The notes under the pieces are model-generated. The model did no database searches, was not told the DNA's origin, and saw only the letters and a program-made list of their open reading frames with translations. The translations under genes and the position numbers were made by a program. A stretch of 64,000 nt of DNA from Saprospiraceae bacterium UBA7687 (GTDB lineage: Bacteria; Bacteroidota; Bacteroidia; Chitinophagales; Saprospiraceae): assembly GCA_002482845.1 (NCBI GenBank), contig DLGT01000124.1, positions 31,994-95,993 of the forward strand. The letters are read 5' to 3'. This document shows, in pieces, positions 1 to 7,541 of this stretch; position 1 is the first letter of the stretch; each line of letters opens with the position of its first letter.

Positions 1-3
1 AAT

Positions 4-678
4 TTATGTAATTTTGATTGCTCTTGTCATCTCTCTCTTGCCAGGTGGTCCAGGTATTGATTCGATTGTAAAACCACAAGATTTTAGATTTCTTTTAAAA
101 GCACCTTGAGCACAATAGCTTACTAAAACGCCGCCATCATTCAGTATTTGGTACATTTTGTTTAGAATAGGTAGCTCCCATAAATGTGGTTGACTTGAAG
201 GTGCAAAGGCATCATAAAATACAACATCAAAGCATTTGTCTAAGCTAAGGTCTTCAATAAGACTTAAGTGTTTTTTAAAATTAAATAACACTGTGATAAT
301 GTGACTCTGATTCCAATCAAGGTTATGAAATGATTCAAAAACTTGTCTTTCTCCAAGGATGTCTGTATAATTTAAGTTATTAAACACAGTAGCGTCAATG
401 GGGTAAGCTTCCACAGTTTGATAGTCAATCCTAATTTTATTTTCTTTACTCCACAAAAAACTTAAAAGTGCATTTAACCCCGTTCCAAAACCCATTTCGA
501 AAATACTAATGTTGTCTTTGCCTTTTTCAAAATGGTATTTGAGTCCTGCATCTATAAACACTATATTACTTTCAGCAATCGCCCCATGTCTTGAGTGATA
601 TGTTACATCTTCAAAAATCTTAGAGACTACTGTATGAGAACCATCACCAGATAACTGTATGACTGACCGATCAGGCAT
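4..678 (-). CDS. mnmD: tRNA 5-methylaminomethyl-2-thiouridine methyltransferase (MnmD)
   Basis: MnmD-type (DUF752) methyltransferase, expected to methylate 5-aminomethyl-2-thiouridine at the wobble position of tRNA using SAM. The Rossmann SAM motif EMGFGTGLNALL lies near residue 61, and the family catalytic region FYDAFAPSSQPHLW near residue 155. At about 224 residues it matches stand-alone MnmD without the MnmC oxidase domain. A TTG lies nine bases upstream, but the ATG giving MPDRSV is the better start. It overlaps the end of ytxJ by 8 bp, so the two are probably co-transcribed and translationally coupled. Confident on family. Confidence 0.9.
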   Translation of the reverse strand: MPDRSVIQLSGDGSHTVVSKIFEDVTYHSRHGAIAESNIVFIDAGLKYHFEKGKDNISIFEMGFGTGLNALLSFLWSKENKIRIDYQTVEAYPIDATVFNNLNYTDILGERQVFESFHNLDWNQSHIITVLFNFKKHLSLIEDLSLDKCFDVVFYDAFAPSSQPHLWELPILNKMYQILNDGGVLVSYCAQGAFKRNLKSCGFTIESIPGPPGKREMTRAIKIT

Positions 679-1015
679 GAAAAACAAGCGTCTCCTTGAG
701 TTCGGCGATTGTTATATCAAAATGAGATGCATCATAGATACACTCACCTTGCCTTATGAGCAAAATTTGTGGGGACTCGTGGTGTACTGAAAATCTTTCA
801 GCTACTTCATCAGAAATAGACCTGAATGATTTTAAATCTAGATAATAGGGTATTACATTTTCTAAATCATCCCAATCTTCTTCTAGCCTTCTTTTAGCCA
901 TAAGGCTTATAGAACAAGTGGTACTATGTTTAAAAATAACTACATCTTTTGTAAATGACTCTTCAATCGCTTTTAGTAGCTTTGAATTATCATCCAACAA
1001 AACCCAATTTATCAT
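671..1015 (-). CDS. ytxJ: Bacillithiol system redox-active protein YtxJ
   Basis: YtxJ is a thioredoxin-fold monothiol protein of the bacillithiol system, thought to act as a bacilliredoxin. The signature KHSTTCSIS gives the single active-site Cys, followed by the typical YYLDLKSFRSISD and HHESPQILLI segments. About 114 residues is the normal size. A GTG one codon upstream is an alternative start. It lies between a tiny lipoprotein gene (stop 7 bp upstream) and mnmD, on the same strand, which suggests an operon. Two other bacillithiol-linked genes occur far away in this window (4018-4539 and 63704-64000). Confidence 0.88.
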   Translation of the reverse strand: MINWVLLDDNSKLLKAIEESFTKDVVIFKHSTTCSISLMAKRRLEEDWDDLENVIPYYLDLKSFRSISDEVAERFSVHHESPQILLIRQGECIYDASHFDITIAELKETLVFHA

Positions 1016-1022
1016 CACAATA

Positions 1023-1166
1023 TTATTTGATGATAGGAGATATTACTTTTACAGCTGTTTTAAGTTCATATGGACAGCCATAACCTCTATTACAAGAGCT
1101 AAAACCTATCACTAACATCAAAAGCGCCGCAGCTGCTATTATTTTTCTTGAATTCTTAATGTTCAT
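1023..1166 (-). CDS. Tiny lipoprotein (47 aa) upstream of ytxJ
   Basis: A 47-residue reading frame with an ATG start: a basic N-terminus (MNIKNSRK), a hydrophobic stretch (AAAALLMLVIGF), and a lipobox-like SSC. The predicted mature part is only about 22 residues, CNRGYGCPYELKTAVKVISP and a short tail. It contains the compact RGYGCPY motif and ends 7 bp before ytxJ. Signal peptide, lipobox, spacing and strand all support a real gene despite its size. I recall short lipoproteins with a GYGCP motif in other Bacteroidota, but I know no function. Confidence 0.7.
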   Translation of the reverse strand: MNIKNSRKIIAAAALLMLVIGFSSCNRGYGCPYELKTAVKVISPIIK

Positions 1167-1281
1167 TGGATTCTTAAATTTTCATTTAAACGAAATAAAG
1201 TGCAAAAATATTATTTATAAATCAATATGTAGAATTAATTTTATTAATTTGTCATTTCTTTTACTATAATTTAACATTTTC

Positions 1282-1312
1282 TTTTGCTTTGATCAATGAA
1301 GGAGTACCTTTG
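1282..1312 (+). promoter_or_regulatory. Bacteroidota-type promoter of mpl
   Basis: TTTTG at 1282-1286 is followed after 18 bases by TACCTTTG at 1305-1312, matching the Bacteroidota consensus TTG / TAnnTTTG. Transcription would begin near 1319, giving a leader of about 17 bases before the ATG at 1336. Confidence 0.6.
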
Positions 1313-1335
1313 AGCCATTAAATAGAATTATATTG

Positions 1336-2667
1336 ATGAAGTTAAGAGTACATTTTATAGCGATAGGAGGAGCGGCGATGCATAATATAGCTTTGGATTT
1401 GCATGCGCAGGGACACTTGGTAACAGGATCAGATGATGAAATTTACGAGCCTTCTTTATCTAGATTGACCAAAGTTGGTATTGCACCAAAGAAATTTGGT
1501 TGGGATGAAGCCAATATTACACAAGATATTGATATTGTAGTATTAGGCATGCATGCTAGGGAAGATAATCCTGAGTTAGTAAAAGCGCGGGAACTGGGAT
1601 TGACTATTATGTCCTATCCAGCATTTGTGTATGAGCGGTCTAAGGATAAACAACGCATTGTGATAGCAGGTAGTCATGGAAAGACAACTACTACAGCAAT
1701 GATTTTGCACGTTCTAAAAAAGCTAGGAGTAAGCTTCGATTATCTTGTCGGAGCACAATTGGAAGGTTTTGATAGAATGGTCAAGCTTACCGATGCTCCA
1801 CTCATAATTATAGAAGGTGATGAATATTTAAGTAGTCCATTGGATAGAGTACCCAAAATACATCATTACAAGCCGCATATCTCAGTGACAACTGGTATTG
1901 CATGGGATCATATCAACGTTTTTCCGACATTTGAAGTGTATAAAGAGCAATTCTCTATTTATTTTGATATGATAGAAAGTGGTGGTACATTAATTTATTA
2001 CACGGATGATGCAGTCCTAAATGAGATTGTATTAAAGGCAAAAGATGATATCATAAAACTGCCATATACAGGACTTGTGAAAAATGATGAAATGTCCGTT
2101 GTTTTTGAAAACGAGATTTACCCTGTTTCTATCATTGGCAATCATAATCTACAAAATCTTAATGCAGCTAGATTAGTATGTCTTACTTTGGGAATAAACA
2201 CCAGGAGATTTTTTAAGGCAATAGCGGATTTTTCTGGTGCCAATAAAAGGCTTCAGAAATTAAATGATTCCAAAGATAGATTGGTTTTTTTAGATTTTGC
2301 CCATGCACCTAGCAAAGTGAAAGCCACCACTACGTCTGTAAAAGAATGGTATGGGAATAAGAAATTGCTTGCTGTTCTTGAGTTACACACTTTTTCTAGT
2401 CTAAATAAAGCTTTTTTACCGCAATACTTAAACTCATTAACTGCTGCAGATCAAGCCGTTGTTTTTTACAACAAGCATACCTTGGAGATGAAACAAATGC
2501 CTGATTTGGATGTCAGTTATATTCAAGAATGCTTTGGATATCCAGGATTGATTGTTTTGACAGACAAGGAAGAACTATCTAATCTACTAAAAGGTGACGA
2601 TTACAAAGAGTATAATATTTTATTAATGACTTCTGGTAATTTTGATAAAATGTCTCTAGATATTTAA
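1336..2667 (+). CDS. mpl: UDP-N-acetylmuramate:tripeptide ligase (Mpl), Mur ligase family
   Basis: Mur-ligase-family enzyme of peptidoglycan recycling or synthesis. The N-terminal Rossmann motif HFIAIGGAAMHNIA (residues 6-19), the ATP-binding loop GSHGKTTTT near residue 112, the GDEYLSSPLD metal/ATP segment and the HAPSK C-terminal region all fit Mpl, which joins a tripeptide to UDP-MurNAc. At 443 residues it is the usual length. MurC is the main alternative, but the YLVGAQLEGF and DEYLSSPLD stretches resemble Mpl. A TTG lies one codon upstream of the chosen ATG. It has its own promoter and stands alone. Confidence 0.85.
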   Translation: MKLRVHFIAIGGAAMHNIALDLHAQGHLVTGSDDEIYEPSLSRLTKVGIAPKKFGWDEANITQDIDIVVLGMHAREDNPELVKARELGLTIMSYPAFVYERSKDKQRIVIAGSHGKTTTTAMILHVLKKLGVSFDYLVGAQLEGFDRMVKLTDAPLIIIEGDEYLSSPLDRVPKIHHYKPHISVTTGIAWDHINVFPTFEVYKEQFSIYFDMIESGGTLIYYTDDAVLNEIVLKAKDDIIKLPYTGLVKNDEMSVVFENEIYPVSIIGNHNLQNLNAARLVCLTLGINTRRFFKAIADFSGANKRLQKLNDSKDRLVFLDFAHAPSKVKATTTSVKEWYGNKKLLAVLELHTFSSLNKAFLPQYLNSLTAADQAVVFYNKHTLEMKQMPDLDVSYIQECFGYPGLIVLTDKEELSNLLKGDDYKEYNILLMTSGNFDKMSLDI

Positions 2668-2829
2668 TCATTTTTGCTCCTTGTAATTCTTATAAATAAT
2701 TGATTTTAAGGGGATTAATATAGATAATTATATCTCCAATAAGAACAATGTCATACAAGTTCATAAGGAATATTATCCAATATGAATCTTAAAGGATGTG
2801 AGATTGTTTCTAATTAAAATTTATTCGTG

Positions 2830-3870
2830 TTATATTGCTTTAACAAGACAAACATAGGTAGGGAAGTGGTCGCTATAACCACCTTGGTATTTATCAAACG
2901 AGAATGTACGGAATGGATATCCTTTGTACTGTCCTGATGGTTGTACTAGAAAGGCTTTGTTAAAAATATTGGCCTTTAAATAGAAATAACCTTGATTCTT
3001 TTTATTGGTCACACCTCTGGATATAACTATCTGATCGAATAAACTCCAAGAATCTCTATAAGCATTTGAACCCTGTCCTCTTCTGAAAAAATCTTCAAAA
3101 GGATTGAACATACCTGTTTTCTTTACATCTTTTATGTTTCCCACTGCTCTTAAATGTGATTTTAAACTCTCATCCGTAGGATCATCGTTTAAGTCACCCA
3201 TCACAAATATTTTTGCATTTTCATTCAAACTAAATAAAGAATCAACAACATTTCTGCATAGTTTCGCCCCACTATTTCTGTGGGAAGCAGTAATCTCCCC
3301 ACCTCCTCTAGAAGGCCAGTGATTGACCATAACATGGACGGTATCTTGATCCAATAAGCCCTTCACATAAAGTACATCTCTTGTATACCTTCTTTTTCCA
3401 TCATCGAAAATCATAAGAGGTATTGGCCTACTATATAATGGAGTGAAATGTGATGGATTATATAACATGCCAACATCGACTCCACGACCATCAGGAGAGT
3501 TGTAATGAATGATTTGATAATTCCTATCTTTGATTGTAGGTTGTATTACTAAGTCTTCTAGTACTTTTTTATTTTCGATTTCTGAAACACCCAATAAACT
3601 TAGTCCAGACTTAGCTTCTAAAATACCTATTTGAGATATCACATACGCCATATTTGCAAGTTTTTCTTGATATTTATCTTCTGTCCAAGACCTAGCACCA
3701 CCTGGAAGGAATTCTTCATCATTGATCAAAGTGTCATCCACCGTGTCAAAAAGGTTCTCCAGATTATAAAAACCTAAAGTGACAATTTTCATTTTTTTAT
3801 CTTCTTTCTGAGCATGTAGTACATTGAGAAAAGTTAAAAATGAAATGAAAAGGACTATTATTCTGGTCAT
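2830..3870 (-). CDS. Exported endonuclease/exonuclease/phosphatase-family protein
   Basis: A hydrophobic N-terminal signal (IIVLFISFLTFLNVLHAQ) precedes an EEP-fold domain. Seen motifs are LGFYNLENLFDTVDD (start of the fold with metal Asn), LGVSEIENKKV (metal Glu), VNHWPSRGGGE (catalytic His), GDLNDDPTD (Asp/Asn pair) and the terminal SDHFPTYVCL (Ser-Asp-His). All catalytic positions are present, so an active secreted or periplasmic nuclease or phosphodiesterase is likely. The natural substrate cannot be told. The gene stands alone with an AT-rich leader. Confidence 0.82.
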   Translation of the reverse strand: MTRIIVLFISFLTFLNVLHAQKEDKKMKIVTLGFYNLENLFDTVDDTLINDEEFLPGGARSWTEDKYQEKLANMAYVISQIGILEAKSGLSLLGVSEIENKKVLEDLVIQPTIKDRNYQIIHYNSPDGRGVDVGMLYNPSHFTPLYSRPIPLMIFDDGKRRYTRDVLYVKGLLDQDTVHVMVNHWPSRGGGEITASHRNSGAKLCRNVVDSLFSLNENAKIFVMGDLNDDPTDESLKSHLRAVGNIKDVKKTGMFNPFEDFFRRGQGSNAYRDSWSLFDQIVISRGVTNKKNQGYFYLKANIFNKAFLVQPSGQYKGYPFRTFSFDKYQGGYSDHFPTYVCLVKAI

Positions 3871-4017
3871 TAAAGTGGATTTAGAGAAGCAAAGATAGTT
3901 GGTTTTGGTTCGTTTTCATTGGAATCTTTAAAAATTAATTTTTACTTAACTAAAGGCCTGATTTTGAAATTTTAGTACGTAAAGATTTAATTTTTATAAA
4001 CTAGACCTTTTGAAATG

Positions 4018-4539
4018 TTATAATTTTACTTGCTGGTTTGCTATAAGCTTTAAGTGCCCTAAATGATGCATACAATGCCATGCATATAAGGCAGATGCCT
4101 CTCGTAAGGTAAAGAATTTATCTAAATCTGGGTGATGATATCCTTTTTGCCAGTCATCTTGTGTAAGATTAGCCATAATTATACTCCATTTTTGATGAAC
4201 ACCATTGAGTATTTGGACTGCTGATGAAATAGGAAGTGAATAGTCTGTTAAATTAGCAAAAAGATCTTCTTTGTATGTTTTTATGATTGGTCGATTTTCT
4301 GTCAATGACCATTTAAATCTTGTCAAAGCTTGCATGTGACTATCTGCAAGATGGTGAATAACTTGTTTTCCTGTCCATCCATCAGGTCTATATGTTTTCT
4401 CAAGGTCTATTTCTGACATATTTTTTAATTGTTCTGCCAACACTAATGGGAAGTTATTGATAGTCTCTATCCATAAACTATATTTATTTTCATTGTCAGC
4501 ATAATTAAACTTTCCTACTGGATATTTAAGGTGTTCCAT
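4018..4539 (-). CDS. DinB-fold bacillithiol S-transferase (YfiT/BstA-like)
   Basis: A 173-residue four-helix-bundle protein of the YfiT/BstA group, a metal-dependent S-transferase family that conjugates bacillithiol to electrophiles. The three metal His are visible: HHLADSHM near residue 67 and WHCMHHLGHL near residue 155. The opening LKYPVGKF and the segment YRPDGWTGKQVIHHL are typical. It fits with ytxJ and the ypdA-like gene at the window end, suggesting that the cell uses bacillithiol. No biosynthetic bsh gene is in the window. A generic DinB protein is the alternative. Confidence 0.85.
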   Translation of the reverse strand: MEHLKYPVGKFNYADNENKYSLWIETINNFPLVLAEQLKNMSEIDLEKTYRPDGWTGKQVIHHLADSHMQALTRFKWSLTENRPIIKTYKEDLFANLTDYSLPISSAVQILNGVHQKWSIIMANLTQDDWQKGYHHPDLDKFFTLREASALYAWHCMHHLGHLKLIANQQVKL

Positions 4540-4570
4540 TTTTCTTTTTTATTTGTAAATGATACTAACT

Positions 4571-4614
4571 ACAAAAAAAGAACCGAAAAAGATTTGCATC
4601 ATCATTCGGTTCTT
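4571..4614 (-). terminator. Rho-independent terminator of the subtilase gene
   Basis: Perfect 10-bp stem (AAGAACCGAA at 4578-4587 with its complement at 4605-4614) and, read on the minus strand, a following run of seven T. It lies 29 bp after the subtilase stop codon and is correctly oriented for it. Confidence 0.75.
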
Positions 4615-4642
4615 TAAATTTATTATGATTTTAATAAATCAT

Positions 4643-6307
4643 TTATGCTTTTACAGTTTTAATTTTCTTTTTGCCTTTCATAGTCGAAGCATACTTAAGT
4701 GCTTTCTCAAGGTTGACAGTACCACCCGTAACACTTAATTTAGAAAAACTTGTTTTATCAGTTTTACTTCCAGGTATCTTTACATCATTTGTCAAAGGAG
4801 TAACTGATTTAAGGATGGCTTCTTTTACTTGTTCTGCTGTCAAAGCAGGATATACGGATCTTAATGTTGCCGCTACACCAGCTACAACTGGCGATGCCAT
4901 ACTCGTACCTTGGAGACCAGCATATTCATTATTTGGCATTGTACTATAAATCTTCATACCTGGTGCGAAAAGATCAACTTGTTTAGCGCCATAATTTGAA
5001 AAAGGCGCAGCAAGATCTTCTCCATCTTTATAATTTAAGGCACCTACTTCAATCCAGTTTTTTGCTTTCTTTTGTTTTTTGCACAAAAAGCCTGATTTTT
5101 TTTCGTATGTTGAGTTAGGGAAGTTTTCTGTCACATCATTATTTTGTGATGAGTTTCCCGCAGCATGGACTAATAGAACATCTTTTTTTGCAGCATATTC
5201 TACAGCTTCATCTACCAAAGTTTTGTGTGTACCAAAACCTTTTCCGAAGCTCATATTAATTACAGACGCACCATTGTCGACAGCATATCTAATGGCATTT
5301 GCCACGTCTTTGTCTCTTTCATCTCCATCTGGAACTGCTCTTACAGACATTAATTTGACATTTGGTGCTACGCCATCCATACCTATTTCATTATTTCTTA
5401 CCGCCCCGATTATACCACCTACGTGTGTACCATGCAATGGGTCTGGTCCTTCTACATCATTATTGCCATAATATTTCTCCGTAGGATCGTTGTAATTGTC
5501 CATTACTATTGTCTTTCTAGGGTCGAATTCTGTATTAAATGCAAAATCAAGTTTAGTTTGTGATGCCTTTTTATCTTGTTCTATTTCTCCTTTGATGGTT
5601 TCTTTGATACCTTCGATTGATGTAACATCTGAAGCTGATAAATACTGCATAGCTATGTTTTTTGCCATAGTAAGCGATTGATTATCTGATGTTTCTAGTT
5701 TTTCTAGTGTGGCGATATCAAATGTTTTTCCTGACATCGCTTTTTCTAAATCAGTCAGACTAGCCATCACTTTTCCTTCTACTAAAGTAAGTTGTGAAAG
5801 GTTAGATTTTGCTTTAGCTACTTCTTTTTCAACATTTTCTTTTGCTCGAATGAATGTATCATACTCTTTCTTCTGAGTTTTATTTAGTTTGGCAGGATCT
5901 GCATTCTCATATTTATATTTAAGTGCCCCATATACTCTTGTTGCTTCGTACGTGTCTGGACCTACATTTTTACCATTAGGTCCACCTATGAAATTCCAGC
6001 CATACACATCATCAATGTATCCGTTGTTATCATCATCTTTTCCATTATTAGGAACTTCACCTGGATTCACCCAAATATTATCTTTTAGGTCTTCATGTTC
6101 GATATCTATTCCTGAATCAATGACAGCTACGATAACTGTTTTAGTTTCTTTCCCTTTTAAGAATTCGCTATATGCTTTATTCATCGAGATACCATTAAAC
6201 CCTTCTCCAGGATTGCCATAGTACCAATCATTCGGTACATCTGTTTGGCCAGTTAATAGTGTAAATGAAAGTAAAAAAAACGTTAATGCATTAAAAAAAA
6301 TCTTCAT
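4643..6307 (-). CDS. Secreted S8 (subtilisin-like) serine peptidase with large insertion
   Basis: Signal peptide (FLLSFTLLTGQ) and a complete subtilase triad: Asp64 in AVIDSGID, His292 in HGTHVGG, Ser469 in GTSMASP, with the oxyanion Asn near 385 in AAGNSS. In most subtilases Asp and His are 30-60 residues apart; here about 228 residues separate them. The insertion (roughly 115-270) is Lys/Glu-rich and helical in character, and an Asp-rich loop DDDNNGYIDD near 91-100 suggests Ca binding. No type IX C-terminal sorting domain is seen; the end is basic (KGKKKIKTVKA). An active periplasmic or surface protease is likely. Followed by a terminator. Confidence 0.92.
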   Translation of the reverse strand: MKIFFNALTFFLLSFTLLTGQTDVPNDWYYGNPGEGFNGISMNKAYSEFLKGKETKTVIVAVIDSGIDIEHEDLKDNIWVNPGEVPNNGKDDDNNGYIDDVYGWNFIGGPNGKNVGPDTYEATRVYGALKYKYENADPAKLNKTQKKEYDTFIRAKENVEKEVAKAKSNLSQLTLVEGKVMASLTDLEKAMSGKTFDIATLEKLETSDNQSLTMAKNIAMQYLSASDVTSIEGIKETIKGEIEQDKKASQTKLDFAFNTEFDPRKTIVMDNYNDPTEKYYGNNDVEGPDPLHGTHVGGIIGAVRNNEIGMDGVAPNVKLMSVRAVPDGDERDKDVANAIRYAVDNGASVINMSFGKGFGTHKTLVDEAVEYAAKKDVLLVHAAGNSSQNNDVTENFPNSTYEKKSGFLCKKQKKAKNWIEVGALNYKDGEDLAAPFSNYGAKQVDLFAPGMKIYSTMPNNEYAGLQGTSMASPVVAGVAATLRSVYPALTAEQVKEAILKSVTPLTNDVKIPGSKTDKTSFSKLSVTGGTVNLEKALKYASTMKGKKKIKTVKA

Positions 6308-6636
6308 GTGTTATGTTATTAGGTTAAACATATATACTTTTGTGAATTGTTTAAGTATATATTTTGATTAATTAATAAAAAAATGTTGGATTAAGATGTT
6401 TTAAATCTAAATTAACATATATATATTTAAATAAAAGGACTTTTTGGCAATAATTGTTCATATAAATTCATTTTTATTTAACAATTGCCTTTAACGCCTG
6501 TTTTATTTTAGAGTATTTTCGGTTTACTTTAATTTAAAATGATAATTGATCTATTTTACTAGGGTTTTTAAATTAAGAAACAACGGTTTTATTATAATTG
6601 GAAAAATTATAGAAAACCATTCAAAATCTATTCAAA
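6308..6636. other. AT-rich divergent intergenic region
   Basis: 329 bp between the subtilase and the barrel gene, which diverge from it. It is strongly AT-rich, with several long A/T runs. It must hold both promoters, but I see no convincing TTG-N18-TAnnTTTG pair. No ORF, repeat or RNA gene noticed. Confidence 0.5.
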
Positions 6637-7512
6637 ATGAAAAGTTTCATCTCTTCACTAATTTTTGTTGCGTTAAGCCTATTATTTGTAAACAAAAATA
6701 ATGCCCAATATACTGAGATGGGCATTGGATTGGGATTTTCTACTTATTGGGGCGATCTTAATAGTACAGGATTTGGCTCAAACGTTGTAAATAATAGTGG
6801 TTTTGCTATTCAGTTAAGTGGAAGAAAAATATTCAAACAAAATTTTGGATTAAGAGCATCTTTTACTTTTGGAAGCATGAGAGGTGACGATGCCAATTCA
6901 TCTTTGGAATGGCAGAAACAAAGAAATCTAAGTTTCAAATCTAGCATCACTGAGTTAGCTATCATGGGTGAATATTATATTTTTGGATTTAATACTGAGG
7001 CAGGTAGTTCTGTGTTTTTACCTTACCTGACAGCAGGTATTGCTGGATTTAGATTTGATCCAAAAGCAGTTTTTCAAGGTAATGAAGTGCGTCTCCAACC
7101 ATTAGGCACAGAAGGTCAAGGCTTACCAAATTTTGATAATAAATATGGTTTGTATGCGTTTAGCATTCCTTTTGGTGGTGGTGCTAAATTTATTTTAAGT
7201 AAGACTGTAAACATCAGTGTGGATATCATTTTAAGAAGAACTTTTACGGATTATATAGATGATGTGAGTACAAATTATGTAGATTTTAGTGAGTTAGGGT
7301 CTGGAGTTTCTCCACTTACACCTAGGCTAGCTAATAGAACTAATGAATATTTAGGTCAGACAGAACTAGTTACAGTTCCTACAGGCACACAACGTGGCGG
7401 TGCTAAGGTAGATGATTATTATTTTATGAGTGTCATATCTTTAAACATTATGATAAGTGATGGCAAAGGTGGATTCGGTAGAAGTAATAAAGTCAAATGT
7501 CCTGAATTTTAA
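6637..7512 (+). CDS. Outer-membrane beta-barrel protein (DUF6089-like)
   Basis: Signal peptide (IFVALSLLFVNKNNAQ) and alternating aromatic/polar strands typical of a small outer-membrane barrel. The start YTEMGIGLGFSTYWGDLN and the internal LPYLTAGIAGFRFDPKA resemble the DUF6089 family common in Bacteroidota. At 291 residues it is of family size. It ends SNKVKCPEF and not with a classic terminal aromatic strand residue, which also happens in this family. Function unknown. recQ follows 26 bp downstream, possibly with its own promoter. Confidence 0.75.
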   Translation: MKSFISSLIFVALSLLFVNKNNAQYTEMGIGLGFSTYWGDLNSTGFGSNVVNNSGFAIQLSGRKIFKQNFGLRASFTFGSMRGDDANSSLEWQKQRNLSFKSSITELAIMGEYYIFGFNTEAGSSVFLPYLTAGIAGFRFDPKAVFQGNEVRLQPLGTEGQGLPNFDNKYGLYAFSIPFGGGAKFILSKTVNISVDIILRRTFTDYIDDVSTNYVDFSELGSGVSPLTPRLANRTNEYLGQTELVTVPTGTQRGGAKVDDYYFMSVISLNIMISDGKGGFGRSNKVKCPEF

Positions 7513-7513
7513 A

Positions 7514-7541
7514 TTGATATCTGGGAAATCCTAGTATTTTG
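7514..7541 (+). promoter_or_regulatory. Possible promoter overlapping the recQ TTG start
   Basis: TTG at 7514-7516, 18 bases, then TATTTTG at 7535-7541. The last three bases are the TTG assigned as the recQ start codon, so promoter and start assignments conflict. AT-rich context makes a chance match possible. Confidence 0.35.

Noticed and set aside
918..1115. 65-residue plus-strand frame over ytxJ
   Set aside because: It lies opposite ytxJ and the tiny lipoprotein gene and shows no coding features.
5079..6221. Plus-strand frames opposite the subtilase gene
   Set aside because: Antisense shadows; the catalytic motifs are all on the minus strand.
4643..6307. Type IX secretion cargo (subtilase)
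   Set aside because: The protein ends in a basic tail with no C-terminal sorting domain.
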